Shown here piece by piece: positions 34,598 through 41,051 of a DNA stretch of 64,000 nucleotides; the stretch's first letter is position 1, and the number at the start of each line of letters is the position of its first letter. The notes below the pieces were generated by a model. The model worked only from the letters and a program-made list of their open reading frames with translations, was not told where the DNA came from and did no database searches. The translations under genes were made by a program, and so were the position numbers. The DNA lies in NCBI GenBank assembly GCA_050250875.1, contig JBFWNV010000005.1, positions 182,116 to 246,115 on the forward strand, in the 5' to 3' direction. The DNA comes from CAWAYR01 sp050250875. Lineage in GTDB: Bacteria; Acidobacteriota; Vicinamibacteria; Vicinamibacterales; UBA2999.

Positions 34598-36205
34598 ATG
34601 GCGCATCAAATGAAGCTCTCCACGTGGTGTTCAACCGTCGTCGTGACAGCCTTCGTTCTCGCTGGCGAGTCTGGGGTGGCCACCCTTCCAGCACCGGTCC
34701 GCGTCGATGCCGGGCTCGTGTTGGGTACTACTGGTAGCACCGCCAACATGCGCGTGTTCAAGGGCATTCCATTTGCCGCACCCCCGGTCGGTCCTTTGCG
34801 ATGGCGGCCGCCGCAGCCCGTTCAGAGCTGGGCGGGCGTTCGCGCGGCGGATCAGTTCGGCGCACGGTGCATGCAGCCGAGCGCCGGGCCCGGCGGGCCC
34901 GCCGGGCGCGGCGGACGCGGTGGCGCGGCGACCACCGCTCTACCGATGAGCGAGGACTGCTTGTATCTCAACGTCTGGACCGAGGCCGCGTCGGCTTCGG
35001 AACGGCGGCCGGTGATCGTCTGGTCTCACGGTGGCGCGTTGACCATCGGAACCGGATCGTCACCCGATGGCGAAGCGTTGGCGCGAAAAGGCGCGGTCGT
35101 GGTGTCGTATGACTACCGCCTCGGCGCCTTCGGCTTTTTCTCGCACCCGGAGCTGACCAGAGAATCGGAGCACAACGCGTCAGGCAACTACGGTCTGATG
35201 GATCTGGTGGCCGTGCTGCGCTGGGTGCAGCGCAACATCGCCGCCTTTGGTGGCGACCCGAACCGGGTGACGCTGGTGGGCCAATCCGGTGGCGGACGCC
35301 TCACCCGCGCCGTCGTCGCATCGGCGCAAGGCAAGGGATTGATCCATCGTGCGATCTCGCAGAGCGCGCCGGTCCGGATCGATCGGATGTGGACGCGCGC
35401 CGAATCGGAGGCGGCCGGCCTCGCGGAAGCGGCGAAGGTCGGCGCCACAACATTGGCCGAGCTCCGCGCCAAGACGGCCGACGAAATTCAAGGCGCGATG
35501 CAGACGGGCCGGCTGGTCATCGACGGCTGGTACGTGACAGAAGACATCTCGATCACCCTTGCCGAGGGACGGCACAACCGCGTCGATCTTCTAATCGGCT
35601 CGAATCAGGACGAAGCCAACTTCGTGAGCCTGTACCCGGCATCGCCGTTCTTCGGCCTCGAGAAGACGACCGCGCAGCAGTTTACCGACGACGTGCGTCG
35701 CCGTTTCGGATCGAATGCGACAGCGTTCTTGGATCTCTACCCGGCAGGGTCGTCAGATGACGCCGCGCGAGCATCACTGCGTGAAGCCTTCCGCGACGAG
35801 GCCGCGTGGAACGCGCGCGAGTGGGCGCTGGCGCAGACAAGAGCCGGCGGAGGCAAGGCGTATCTTTACTACTTCGTGCACCGGCCCCCCGTAACGCCGG
35901 GCCGGCCGGATCGAGGCGCGCTACACGGCGCTGAGATCCCCTACGCCTTCAACAACCCTGCGGCGTCGTGGGTAGACGCCGATCGTGGGCTCGCCGACGC
36001 GATGTCCTCATACTGGGTGAACTTCGCGACACGTGGTGATCCCAATGGTGCCGGCCTCCCGCATTGGCCGGCATTTCAGGCGGCTGCGCGCGACCGGCTG
36101 ATTGTGGGAGCCAAGATCGAGGCGGGGCCGGGCCTCGACGCTGTGCGCGTGGCATTGTTCAACGGCATTGCCATCCGGCGTTCTGCCGCACCGAGCGCGC
36201 GGTAG
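34598..36205 (+). CDS. Cassette 12: exported type-B carboxylesterase
   Basis: A 535-residue protein in an unusually large (1.8 kb) cassette. Signal peptide from MKLSTWCS onward, then RVFKGIPFAAPPVGPLRWRPP, EDCLYLNVWT and the nucleophile elbow GQSGGG, where the family usually has GESAGG. The acid is probably the Glu of SNQDEANF and the His is in GALHGAEIPYAF. An internal Gly/Pro/Arg-rich loop (GPGGPAGRGGRGG) is an insert. The start may be ATG 34598 or 34610. It hydrolyses carboxylic esters in the periplasm. Confidence 0.87.
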   Translation: MAHQMKLSTWCSTVVVTAFVLAGESGVATLPAPVRVDAGLVLGTTGSTANMRVFKGIPFAAPPVGPLRWRPPQPVQSWAGVRAADQFGARCMQPSAGPGGPAGRGGRGGAATTALPMSEDCLYLNVWTEAASASERRPVIVWSHGGALTIGTGSSPDGEALARKGAVVVSYDYRLGAFGFFSHPELTRESEHNASGNYGLMDLVAVLRWVQRNIAAFGGDPNRVTLVGQSGGGRLTRAVVASAQGKGLIHRAISQSAPVRIDRMWTRAESEAAGLAEAAKVGATTLAELRAKTADEIQGAMQTGRLVIDGWYVTEDISITLAEGRHNRVDLLIGSNQDEANFVSLYPASPFFGLEKTTAQQFTDDVRRRFGSNATAFLDLYPAGSSDDAARASLREAFRDEAAWNAREWALAQTRAGGGKAYLYYFVHRPPVTPGRPDRGALHGAEIPYAFNNPAASWVDADRGLADAMSSYWVNFATRGDPNGAGLPHWPAFQAAARDRLIVGAKIEAGPGLDAVRVALFNGIAIRRSAAPSAR

Positions 36206-36251
36206 CCGGTACCTCTGCCTCCTATCCGTTGTCTTCTTGGACTGCGAGGCT

Positions 36252-36335
36252 GGCTAACATCCAAATGGAGCCGACGCGCCACGCAGTCCATGCCATCATG
36301 TCGCGTCGGCGCGCGGCTCATTTGGCGCGTTAGCC
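36252..36335 (+). repeat. attC: attC site of cassette 12
   Basis: Left core GGCTAAC, right core GTTAGCC, 84 bp; short sub-family with a ~12-base longer loop. Inner boxes ATCCAAATGGAGCCGACGCG and CGCGCGGCTCATTTGGCG pair well. Confidence 0.88.
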
Positions 36336-36373
36336 AGTCTGCGCGACAGCCCGTGCCGGCTCGACGCGACGTG

Positions 36374-36379
36374 TAGAAT
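36374..36379 (+). promoter_or_regulatory. -10-like TAGAAT ahead of the cassette 13 brnT
   Basis: TAGAAT lies 6 bases before GTG 36386. No good -35 is seen 17 bases upstream. The spacing matches that of the other leaderless starts in this window and argues that translation really begins at 36386, not at the ATG 36397 of the open frame. Confidence 0.45.
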
Positions 36380-36385
36380 CGCCTC

Positions 36386-36666
36386 GTGATCTACGAATGG
36401 GACCGGCCAAAGCCGCTGCGAATCGGCGCAAGCACCGGGTCACGTTCGACGAGGCCACCTCGGTGTTTCGGGACGCCTTCGCGCTGACGTTCGACGATCC
36501 CGATCATTCGCTCGAAGAGCGGCGCTTCGTTACAATTGGGGTGTCAGCGCGTCAGCGGGTGCTGTTCGTGAGTCACGCCGACCATCGAGTCGATCGAATC
36601 CGCATCATCAGTGCGCGGCGAGCCACGCCAAGTGAAGCCCATGCCTACCAAGAATCGCGCCGCTAG
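36386..36666 (+). pseudogene. brnT: Cassette 13: BrnT-family toxin with N-terminal frameshift
   Basis: From GTG 36386 the frame reads MIYEWDRPKP, the usual BrnT opening (IYEWDxxKA), and then loses the frame. From ATG 36397 a second frame reads AKAAANRRKHRVTFDEATSVFRD ... RRFVTIGVSARQRVLFVSHAD and RIRIISARRATPSEAHAYQE. Adding one C near 36402 joins the two as IYEWDPAKAAANRRKH. As written, either the toxin begins at 36397 (89 residues, lacking the first strand) or it is dead, which cells can tolerate when the antitoxin persists. Confidence 0.7.
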
Positions 36667-36943
36667 CAACTCGAGCGACATGCGGGCGGAGTACGACCTG
36701 TCGAAGCTGACGGGCCGGGTCCAAGGCAAGCACCACACCGAGGCCACGGCCGGCGTGGCCATGGTGCTGCTCGAGTCCGACGTTGCAGAGGCGTTTCCTA
36801 CCGGCCGGGCCGTGAATGAGGCCCTTCGGAACGTGTTGTTGGCGAAGCGCAAAGCCACGCTGGCCAAGAAGGCGTTACAGCCGACGAGCCGCGCGAAGAG
36901 CGGTTCCAAGGCGACCAGCCGGGCGCGCACGGCTCGCGGCTGA
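36641..36943 (+). CDS. Cassette 13: BrnA-type antitoxin with attC-encoded tail
   Basis: A 100-residue protein from ATG 36641, overlapping brnT by 26 bases. MRAEYDLSKLTGRVQGKHH and VAMVLLESDVAEAFPTGRAVNEALRNVL match the small antitoxins paired with BrnT-like toxins. After about residue 75 the frame runs into the attC and ends KKALQPTSRAKSGSKATSR..., the same tail type as in cassettes 10 and 18. Confidence 0.78.
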   Translation: MPTKNRAASNSSDMRAEYDLSKLTGRVQGKHHTEATAGVAMVLLESDVAEAFPTGRAVNEALRNVLLAKRKATLAKKALQPTSRAKSGSKATSRARTARG

Positions 36944-36960
36944 ACGCCGTACCGTTGGAC
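36862..36960 (+). repeat. attC: attC site of cassette 13 (degenerate left core)
   Basis: Left core GGCCAAG (consensus would be GGCTAAC), right core GTTGGAC, 99 bp. Inner boxes AAGGCGTTACAGCCGACGAG and GCTCGCGGCTGAACGCCG. The left core has lost TAAC, which also removes the stop codon usually found there. Confidence 0.8.
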
Positions 36961-36987
36961 CGACCGCACCTCGGAAAGGACAACATC

Positions 36988-37416
36988 ATGATGGCTTCTG
37001 CGGTGCCGCTCTTGCTGGTCATGGCCTCGATTGTAGCCCTCGGGGTAACAGGCAACTTGCTCGCGCTGTCACCCCTGGTCATTGCAGCTCAGGTCGTGGC
37101 TATCGGGCTAAGCATCTGGGCAAGACGCTCGTTTCAGAAGGGCACGTTTCGGGTGACGGCGACCCCAGGCGGAGACGCGATCATACGAAATGGTCCGTAT
37201 CGCTTCGTACGGCATCCGATGTATGCCGCGGCCCTACTCTTCATCTGGGCTGCAGTCCTCAGTCATGTCTCAGTGTTCACCCTGGTGGTCGGCTTGACGG
37301 TGTCCGGAGTCGCGATCGCTCGAGTTGTCGTCGAAGAGAGGCTGCTGCGTGGCCGGTATTCCGATTACCAGGACTACGCTCGATCGACGAGCGCTCTGGT
37401 GCCGTATGTCTTCTGA
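36988..37416 (+). CDS. Cassette 14: isoprenylcysteine carboxyl methyltransferase (ICMT)/PEMT-like membrane methyltransferase
   Basis: A 142-residue membrane protein with four hydrophobic segments. RNGPYRFVRHPMYAAALL is the S-adenosylmethionine-binding signature of this family, and VVVEERLLRGRYSDYQDYARSTSALVP the conserved C-terminal EE...Y...Y segment. GGAAAGGA (36973-36980) lies 7 bases before ATG 36988. Bacterial members methylate membrane lipids or quinone-like groups; the target is unknown. Confidence 0.87.
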   Translation: MMASAVPLLLVMASIVALGVTGNLLALSPLVIAAQVVAIGLSIWARRSFQKGTFRVTATPGGDAIIRNGPYRFVRHPMYAAALLFIWAAVLSHVSVFTLVVGLTVSGVAIARVVVEERLLRGRYSDYQDYARSTSALVPYVF

Positions 37417-37434
37417 ATCACTCTGCGACAGGCG

Positions 37435-37530
37435 GCCCAACAAGCCGCTGCAGCCGACGAGCGGCGACGCTAGTGTTGGGCGACCGGAGAGTGTGAGCGC
37501 CGCTCGCGGCTGAGCGGCCAAGCGTTAGGC
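37435..37530 (+). repeat. attC: attC site of cassette 14
   Basis: Left core GCCCAAC, right core GTTAGGC, 96 bp; inner boxes AAGCCGCTGCAGCCGACGAG and GCTCGCGGCTGAGCGGCC. Confidence 0.9.
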
Positions 37531-37535
37531 GGACG

Positions 37536-37667
37536 ATGAGAGGGTCCTTCCTCAGTAGCGCGTTAGAACGAGAGGCGCGGTGGCTGATGATCGTAGGGGT
37601 GGTAATCCCGCTGCTCCTCGCGTTGCTGACGATTGTCGTTCCGGGACTGTGGCGCCTCTGGGGCTGA
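37536..37667 (+). CDS. Cassette 15: 43-residue single-span membrane peptide
   Basis: ATG 37536 opens a 43-codon frame: a short charged start (MRGSFLSSALEREARW), one strongly hydrophobic helix (LMIVGVVIPLLLALLTIVV) and a tail PGLWRLWG. The helix is uninterrupted and the frame begins right after the core site, as expected for a cassette gene. It may be a small membrane peptide or type I-like toxin; no partner is evident. Low certainty owing to length. Confidence 0.45.
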   Translation: MRGSFLSSALEREARWLMIVGVVIPLLLALLTIVVPGLWRLWG

Positions 37668-37714
37668 CGGCATTCAATCGCGAGTCGGACCTGTGAGGAT
37701 GCTAGGCTGGTCGA

Positions 37715-37903
37715 GTGAAGGTCCGCGACCTCATTGGGCTCATTGAGGCCGACGGCTGGGTCCTTGTCCGGACCAGGGGCAGCCACCGGCAGTTTCAGCA
37801 TTCCTCGAAGCCGGGAACGGTTACGATCGCTGGGCAGCCAGGAACCGACGTCCCCGCTGGGACGCTGAATAGCGTGCTGAAGCAAGCAGGACTGAAGAAG
37901 TAG
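37715..37903 (+). CDS. hicA: Cassette 15: HicA-family mRNA interferase toxin
   Basis: A 62-residue protein from GTG 37715 with the HicA double-stranded-RNA-binding fold: KVRDLIGLIEADGWVLVRTRGSHRQF, the catalytic His in GSHRQF, then GTVTIAGQPGTDVPAGTLNSVLKQAGL. TAGGCT (37703-37708) lies 6 bases before the start. It cuts mRNA unless bound by HicB, encoded 10 bases downstream. Confidence 0.93.
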   Translation: MKVRDLIGLIEADGWVLVRTRGSHRQFQHSSKPGTVTIAGQPGTDVPAGTLNSVLKQAGLKK

Positions 37904-37913
37904 GAGCACGGGA

Positions 37914-38129
37914 ATGCGATACCTTGTCGTTGTCGAAGAGGGTCCAACGTCATTTGGCGCGTACGTTCCCGATTTGCCCGGCTGTGTCGCGGCTGGCGAA
38001 ACCCGAACGGAAGCGCTCGCGCTGATCCGAGACGCCATCGAGTTCCACATCGAGGGTCTCAAGCAGAGTGGCCAGCTGGTCCCTCGGCCATCGTCTACCG
38101 GCGAAGTCATCGACGTTCACGCCGCCTAA
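37914..38129 (+). CDS. hicB: Cassette 15: HicB-family antitoxin
   Basis: A 71-residue protein: RYLVVVEEGPTSFGAYVPDLPGCVAAGETRTEALALIRDAIEFHIEGLK is the partial RNase H-like HicB domain. There is no C-terminal DNA-binding domain, so autoregulation by HicB itself is doubtful. The TAA stop lies in the attC left core. Confidence 0.93.
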   Translation: MRYLVVVEEGPTSFGAYVPDLPGCVAAGETRTEALALIRDAIEFHIEGLKQSGQLVPRPSSTGEVIDVHAA

Positions 38130-38212
38130 CCCGCGCGTGACGCCGGCGGCGGCCACCGCCTGTGGCCTTTTCGAACGTCTGGCCGCCGCGGCTTACGCGC
38201 CGACCGTTGGCC
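38124..38212 (+). repeat. attC: attC site of cassette 15
   Basis: Left core GCCTAAC, right core GTTGGCC, 89 bp; inner boxes GCGCGTGACGCCGGCGGCGG and CCGCCGCGGCTTACGCGCCG; related to the cassette 4 and 9 sub-family. Confidence 0.88.
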
Positions 38213-38219
38213 GGAGTCG

Positions 38220-38520
38220 TTACTTCCGGTCCTTCCAGTATTCAGGTCGTCGTTTCGTGTGCGCAACGGCGACAACATAGAGATCGGCGGGCCGTTCGCG
38301 GTACACGATGTAGTAGGGAAAACGCTCGACGAGGACTTGGCGGTGGGGAGGTGGGCCCTCGACCTCGCGGCCTGCGCCGGGGAACTGCTGGAGGAGGGCG
38401 ATCGCATCGACGACGGCATCGTAGAATTCACCGCCGAGGCCCCGGCCGCTTGCTCTCGTATCAGCGCACCGCCCCGGCGAATTCATGCGAGGCCGGGGCC
38501 GCGATGTAGACGGGCTTCAC
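38220..38520 (-). pseudogene. Cassette 16 (reversed): decayed ParE/RelE-type toxin
   Basis: On the minus strand GTG 38520 opens KPVYIAAPASHEFAGAVR, the start of a ParE-like toxin, but a TGA at 38463-38461 replaces the Trp of the expected RWYE. A further shift at the C run 38440-38443 (one base extra) is needed to continue into GLGGEFYDAVVDAIALLQQFPGAG ... ERFPYYIVYRER ... HTKRRPEYW, the intact C-terminal two thirds. A shortened frame from ATG 38486 exists but has a foreign N-terminus. The toxin is probably dead. Confidence 0.72.
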
Positions 38521-38737
38521 CGTCCGAGCATGTCCCTGCCGATGCGCTGCCGGACCACGTCCCACGATTCGAGCGGCATTCGGCCGGCCTCGATGGCTTC
38601 GATGCGATGTCCGATCTCAATGTCCCAGGCCTGCTGCGCGTCTCCTCGGGCCCGTCGAGGCTTGCGAGCAGTTCGGCGCGGGCTTCGTCGCTCAGGCGCA
38701 ACGCATCGGCCAAGACAGCCGCGGCGGCTCTGGTCAT
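38517..38737 (-). pseudogene. Cassette 16 (reversed): frameshifted addiction-module antitoxin
   Basis: ATG 38737 opens TRAAAAVLADALRLSDEARAELLASLDGPEE, the usual start of the 'putative addiction module component' antitoxin family. One missing base near 38650 shifts the frame; the correct continuation, AWDIEIGHRIEAIEAGRMPLESWDVVRQRI, is found in the next frame and ends at 38517, overlapping the toxin start as GTGA. TAGGAT (38744-38749 on the complement) lies 6 bases before the ATG. Together with the toxin it is a ruined module. Confidence 0.75.
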
Positions 38738-38763
38738 GCTCCGATCCTACGCCTAGGCGCCCC

Positions 38764-38885
38764 GGCTAACAAGGCGTTGCAGCCGACGCCGTCCGGGCCG
38801 CGTGCGCGTCCCGGCCGGTTCCCGCGCTCGATGGTATCCTGCGCGAGCGCGGCCGCGGCCGCGGGTGAGCGGCCATGCGTTAGCC
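38764..38885 (+). repeat. attC: attC site of cassette 16
   Basis: Left core GGCTAAC, right core GTTAGCC, 122 bp, the longest of the set; inner boxes AAGGCGTTGCAGCCGACG and CGCGGGTGAGCGGCCATG. Confidence 0.88.
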
Positions 38886-39205
38886 CGATGCTTGTCAGTC
38901 GATCATCTACGTATACGAAGTGGTGTCCCCGGATAGCACCGCCCACGGCTGATTGAAGCGTCGTTGATGATTGTCAACGCCATGAGGTCGTCGATGGTGA
39001 CGCGCCGGGGCGCTTGGTCGCGCGTCAGAGCGTTGCGGTGGACGCCAGCGCCACGAACGCTCCCAGCGTCGTGCTCTCCGCAGCATTGCCTTCATGGATG
39101 CCCTGTCACGGCGATGGAATTGTTCGCGAACCTGCGTCATCATGCCCGCACGCTGGCTACGGCGGCGCTCCCGAGGCGCCGATGGCCTGGTCGAAGAGGT
39201 ATCCC
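38886..39205. other. Gene-poor leader of cassette 17
   Basis: About 320 bp between the core site and the MOSC gene. Short open frames on both strands look like shadows, and I found no promoter or attC remnant that I can defend. It may hold the remains of a second cassette whose attC has been lost. Confidence 0.4.
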
Positions 39206-39997
39206 ATGACTACCGTCGGACGAATCGAGAGCCTGTGGCGGTTTCCCGTGAAGAGCATGCGCGGTGAAGAGCTGCGGGAGGCCTTTGCGGGATTTGCCGG
39301 CGTGTACGGCGACCGCGTCTACGCCTTCCGCAGTTCCGCCGCGCCCAAGGGGTTTCCCTATCTGACAGCGCGCGAACAGGGACGCATGCTGCAGTGCCGC
39401 GCGACGTACAGGCACGGCGCGCGCATGTCCATGCCGCCGAATCTGACGGAGGCCGAGGCCATCGCACCCGGCGCCACCCCGTTGTATGCGGAGCCACCCG
39501 AACTGATGGTCGATGTGGCGACGCCGGGGGGCGAGGTGCTCTCGATCGACGACCCGCGACTGCTTGACGTGTTGAGCGAAGGCATGCGAGAGGATCTCGA
39601 GCTGTCGCTGCTGAGGTCCGATCGCGCGTTGACCGACTGTCGCCCGCTCTCGTTGTTCTCCATCCAGACGGGGCGGCAACTCAGCCAGGAAGTGGGCGCC
39701 GAGCTGGACAAGCGGCGGTTCCGCGCCAACGTGTACGTCGATCTCGCGAATGACGAGGGCTTCGGCGAGAACGCGTGGGTCGGTCGCCGGCTGCGAATCG
39801 GCGACAAGGCGGAAATCGTCGTGATGGACCGCGACCCCCGCTGCAAGATGATCACGCTGGATCCGGACACGGCGGAGCCCAACCCAGACGTCATTCGGTG
39901 CGTGGCGAAGGACCACGACGGAACGGCGGGCATCTACGCGGCGGTGCTGGTGGAGGGCACGATTCGACCGGGCGACGCCATCGCTTTGGTCGCCTAG
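39206..39997 (+). CDS. Cassette 17: MOSC-domain protein
   Basis: A 263-residue protein. The N-terminal MOSC-N-like barrel begins GRIESLWRFPVKSMRGEEL, and the MOSC core follows with RFRANVYVDL, ENAWVGRRLRIGDKAEIVVMDRDPRCKMI. The conserved Cys of MOSC domains is present in DPRCKM, as in mARC- and YcbX-like molybdenum-cofactor sulfur carriers. No Fe-S or flavin domain is attached. ATG 39206 fits the family start. Possible role in detoxifying N-hydroxylated compounds. Confidence 0.87.
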   Translation: MTTVGRIESLWRFPVKSMRGEELREAFAGFAGVYGDRVYAFRSSAAPKGFPYLTAREQGRMLQCRATYRHGARMSMPPNLTEAEAIAPGATPLYAEPPELMVDVATPGGEVLSIDDPRLLDVLSEGMREDLELSLLRSDRALTDCRPLSLFSIQTGRQLSQEVGAELDKRRFRANVYVDLANDEGFGENAWVGRRLRIGDKAEIVVMDRDPRCKMITLDPDTAEPNPDVIRCVAKDHDGTAGIYAAVLVEGTIRPGDAIALVA

Positions 39998-40045
39998 CTA
40001 GTGTCGCGTCTCCGACGTTCGTGGAGGCGATCACGATTCAGCACT

Positions 40046-40117
40046 GGCTAACATCCGAATGCAGCCGACGCGCCGTATGTCGCGTTGCGGCCCGCGGCTG
40101 ATTCGGCGTCGTCAGCC
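40046..40117 (+). repeat. attC: attC site of cassette 17
   Basis: Left core GGCTAAC, right core GTCAGCC (T to C change), 72 bp; short sub-family as in cassettes 6 and 8. Confidence 0.85.
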
Positions 40118-40161
40118 AGAGCGCGATCCCAGATCGCGGCGAAAGCTGGCACAATCGTCCG

Positions 40162-40404
40162 GTGAGCCCCACGGTCCTGCAGAGCGGTCCGTACCGCCTG
40201 TTCTTCTTCTCGAGCGACCGCGGCGAACCTGTGCACGTTCACGTGGCCCGCGAGCGCAAGGCGGCCAAGCTCTGGCTGGGCCCCGTGCGTGTCGAGTACA
40301 ACCATGGGTATTCTGCCGCTGAGCTGCGCAAGGTCGAGGCGCTGGTCGCGCGGCATGAAGGCCAGATTCGAAAGGCATGGCATGAGTACTTCGGCAGCCG
40401 TTGA
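40162..40404 (+). CDS. Cassette 18: DUF4160 protein
   Basis: An 80-residue protein from GTG 40162, with YRLFFFSSDRGEPVHVHVARERKAAKLWLGPVRVEYNHGYS, the DUF4160 core with its conserved EPxHVHV. This family is regularly encoded next to DUF2442 and is considered toxin-antitoxin-like, though the mechanism is unproven. CACAAT lies 6 bases before the start. It overlaps the next gene by 23 bases. Confidence 0.88.
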   Translation: MSPTVLQSGPYRLFFFSSDRGEPVHVHVARERKAAKLWLGPVRVEYNHGYSAAELRKVEALVARHEGQIRKAWHEYFGSR

Positions 40405-40759
40405 GCGGCCCACTGCGACGGATGTGCGGGTGACCCGCGACCTCCTCATCGTGGCGCTCCGCGATGGGCGGGTCGTCTCGGTCCCGCTCACCTGGTATCC
40501 CCGCCTGGCGGCAGGCACGCCACGGGAGCGCGCGGCGTGGCAACTGATCGGCCCGGGCATCGGCATTCACTGGCCGGCCCTCGACGAAGACGTCTCGGTG
40601 CAGGCCCTGCTCAACGGTCAAGGGTCGGCCGAGAGCGTGCGGTCATTGCGGCAGTGGCAGCGTTCGCGACAACGCCTGGCTCACCAAGCGTTGCAGCCGA
40701 CGAGCCGCGCGCAGCGTCCAGGTCGATCGAAAGGTTCTACGCGCGCGGCTCGCGGCTGA
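40382..40759 (+). CDS. Cassette 18: DUF2442 protein with attC-encoded tail
   Basis: A 125-residue protein from ATG 40382. The DUF2442 domain (DVRVTRDLLIVALRDGRVVSVPLTWYPRLAAGTPRERAAWQLIGPG ... IHWPALDEDVSV) is complete by residue ~80. A linker leads into the attC, so the C-terminus reads HQALQPTSRAQRPGRSKG.... It is the partner of DUF4160. Confidence 0.88.
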   Translation: MSTSAAVERPTATDVRVTRDLLIVALRDGRVVSVPLTWYPRLAAGTPRERAAWQLIGPGIGIHWPALDEDVSVQALLNGQGSAESVRSLRQWQRSRQRLAHQALQPTSRAQRPGRSKGSTRAARG

Positions 40760-40773
40760 ACGCTAGTCGTTTG
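40678..40773 (+). repeat. attC: attC site of cassette 18 (degenerate), right end of the array
   Basis: Left core GGCTCAC, right core GTTTGCC, both off consensus, 96 bp; inner boxes AAGCGTTGCAGCCGACGAG and GCTCGCGGCTGAACGCTAG are well kept. The damaged cores suggest an old, inactive end of the array. Confidence 0.8.
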
Positions 40774-41051
40774 CCAGACCAGACACGAGCACACCATGCC
40801 CAGGCGAGCAGCGTTGCTCCTAGCCGTAGGTGCTTCATGGCTGTGGATCTGCGCGCCGAATTCGACGCCGAAGCGTAGACCCGGCGCGATGCGCCGACAC
40901 GGCCTCGCCTTGACGGGATGCGTCGTTGTGCACGTGACGCATCGGCAGGGAGAAGGCCGTTCTGGCTGCTCGTTCAGGGGCTGGGCGAAGGATGACGACA
41001 AGAGGAGAGGGCGAGGCTGTGCCGACGTCCGGAGTCGCGACCAGGAGAAGC

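Larger units (their letters stand above)
25684..40773 (+). mobile_element. Chromosomal integron: integrase, attI and 18 gene cassettes (reverse orientation)
   Basis: An IntI-type recombinase gene is followed by a recombination site and a head-to-tail series of 18 units, each ending in an attC-like imperfect palindrome with core sites close to RYYYAAC at the left and GTTRRRY at the right. Cassettes range from 359 to 1,786 bp. Most genes read away from the integrase, as cassettes should. Unlike class 1-3 integrons, intI points toward the array, the layout described for some Treponema and planctomycete integrons. No transposase or conjugation gene is seen, so it is probably sedentary. The right end is degenerate and could extend a little past 40773. 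Confidence 0.92.

Noticed and set aside
38907..39143. Minus-strand frame ahead of the MOSC gene as a possible transposase remnant
   Set aside because: No transposase motif, terminal inverted repeat or target duplication could be identified.
26961..40773. CRISPR array, because of regularly recurring GCAGCCGAC repeats
   Set aside because: The repeats lie 350-1,800 bp apart, differ in length, are imperfect palindromes with integron core sites and are separated by genes; no cas genes are seen.
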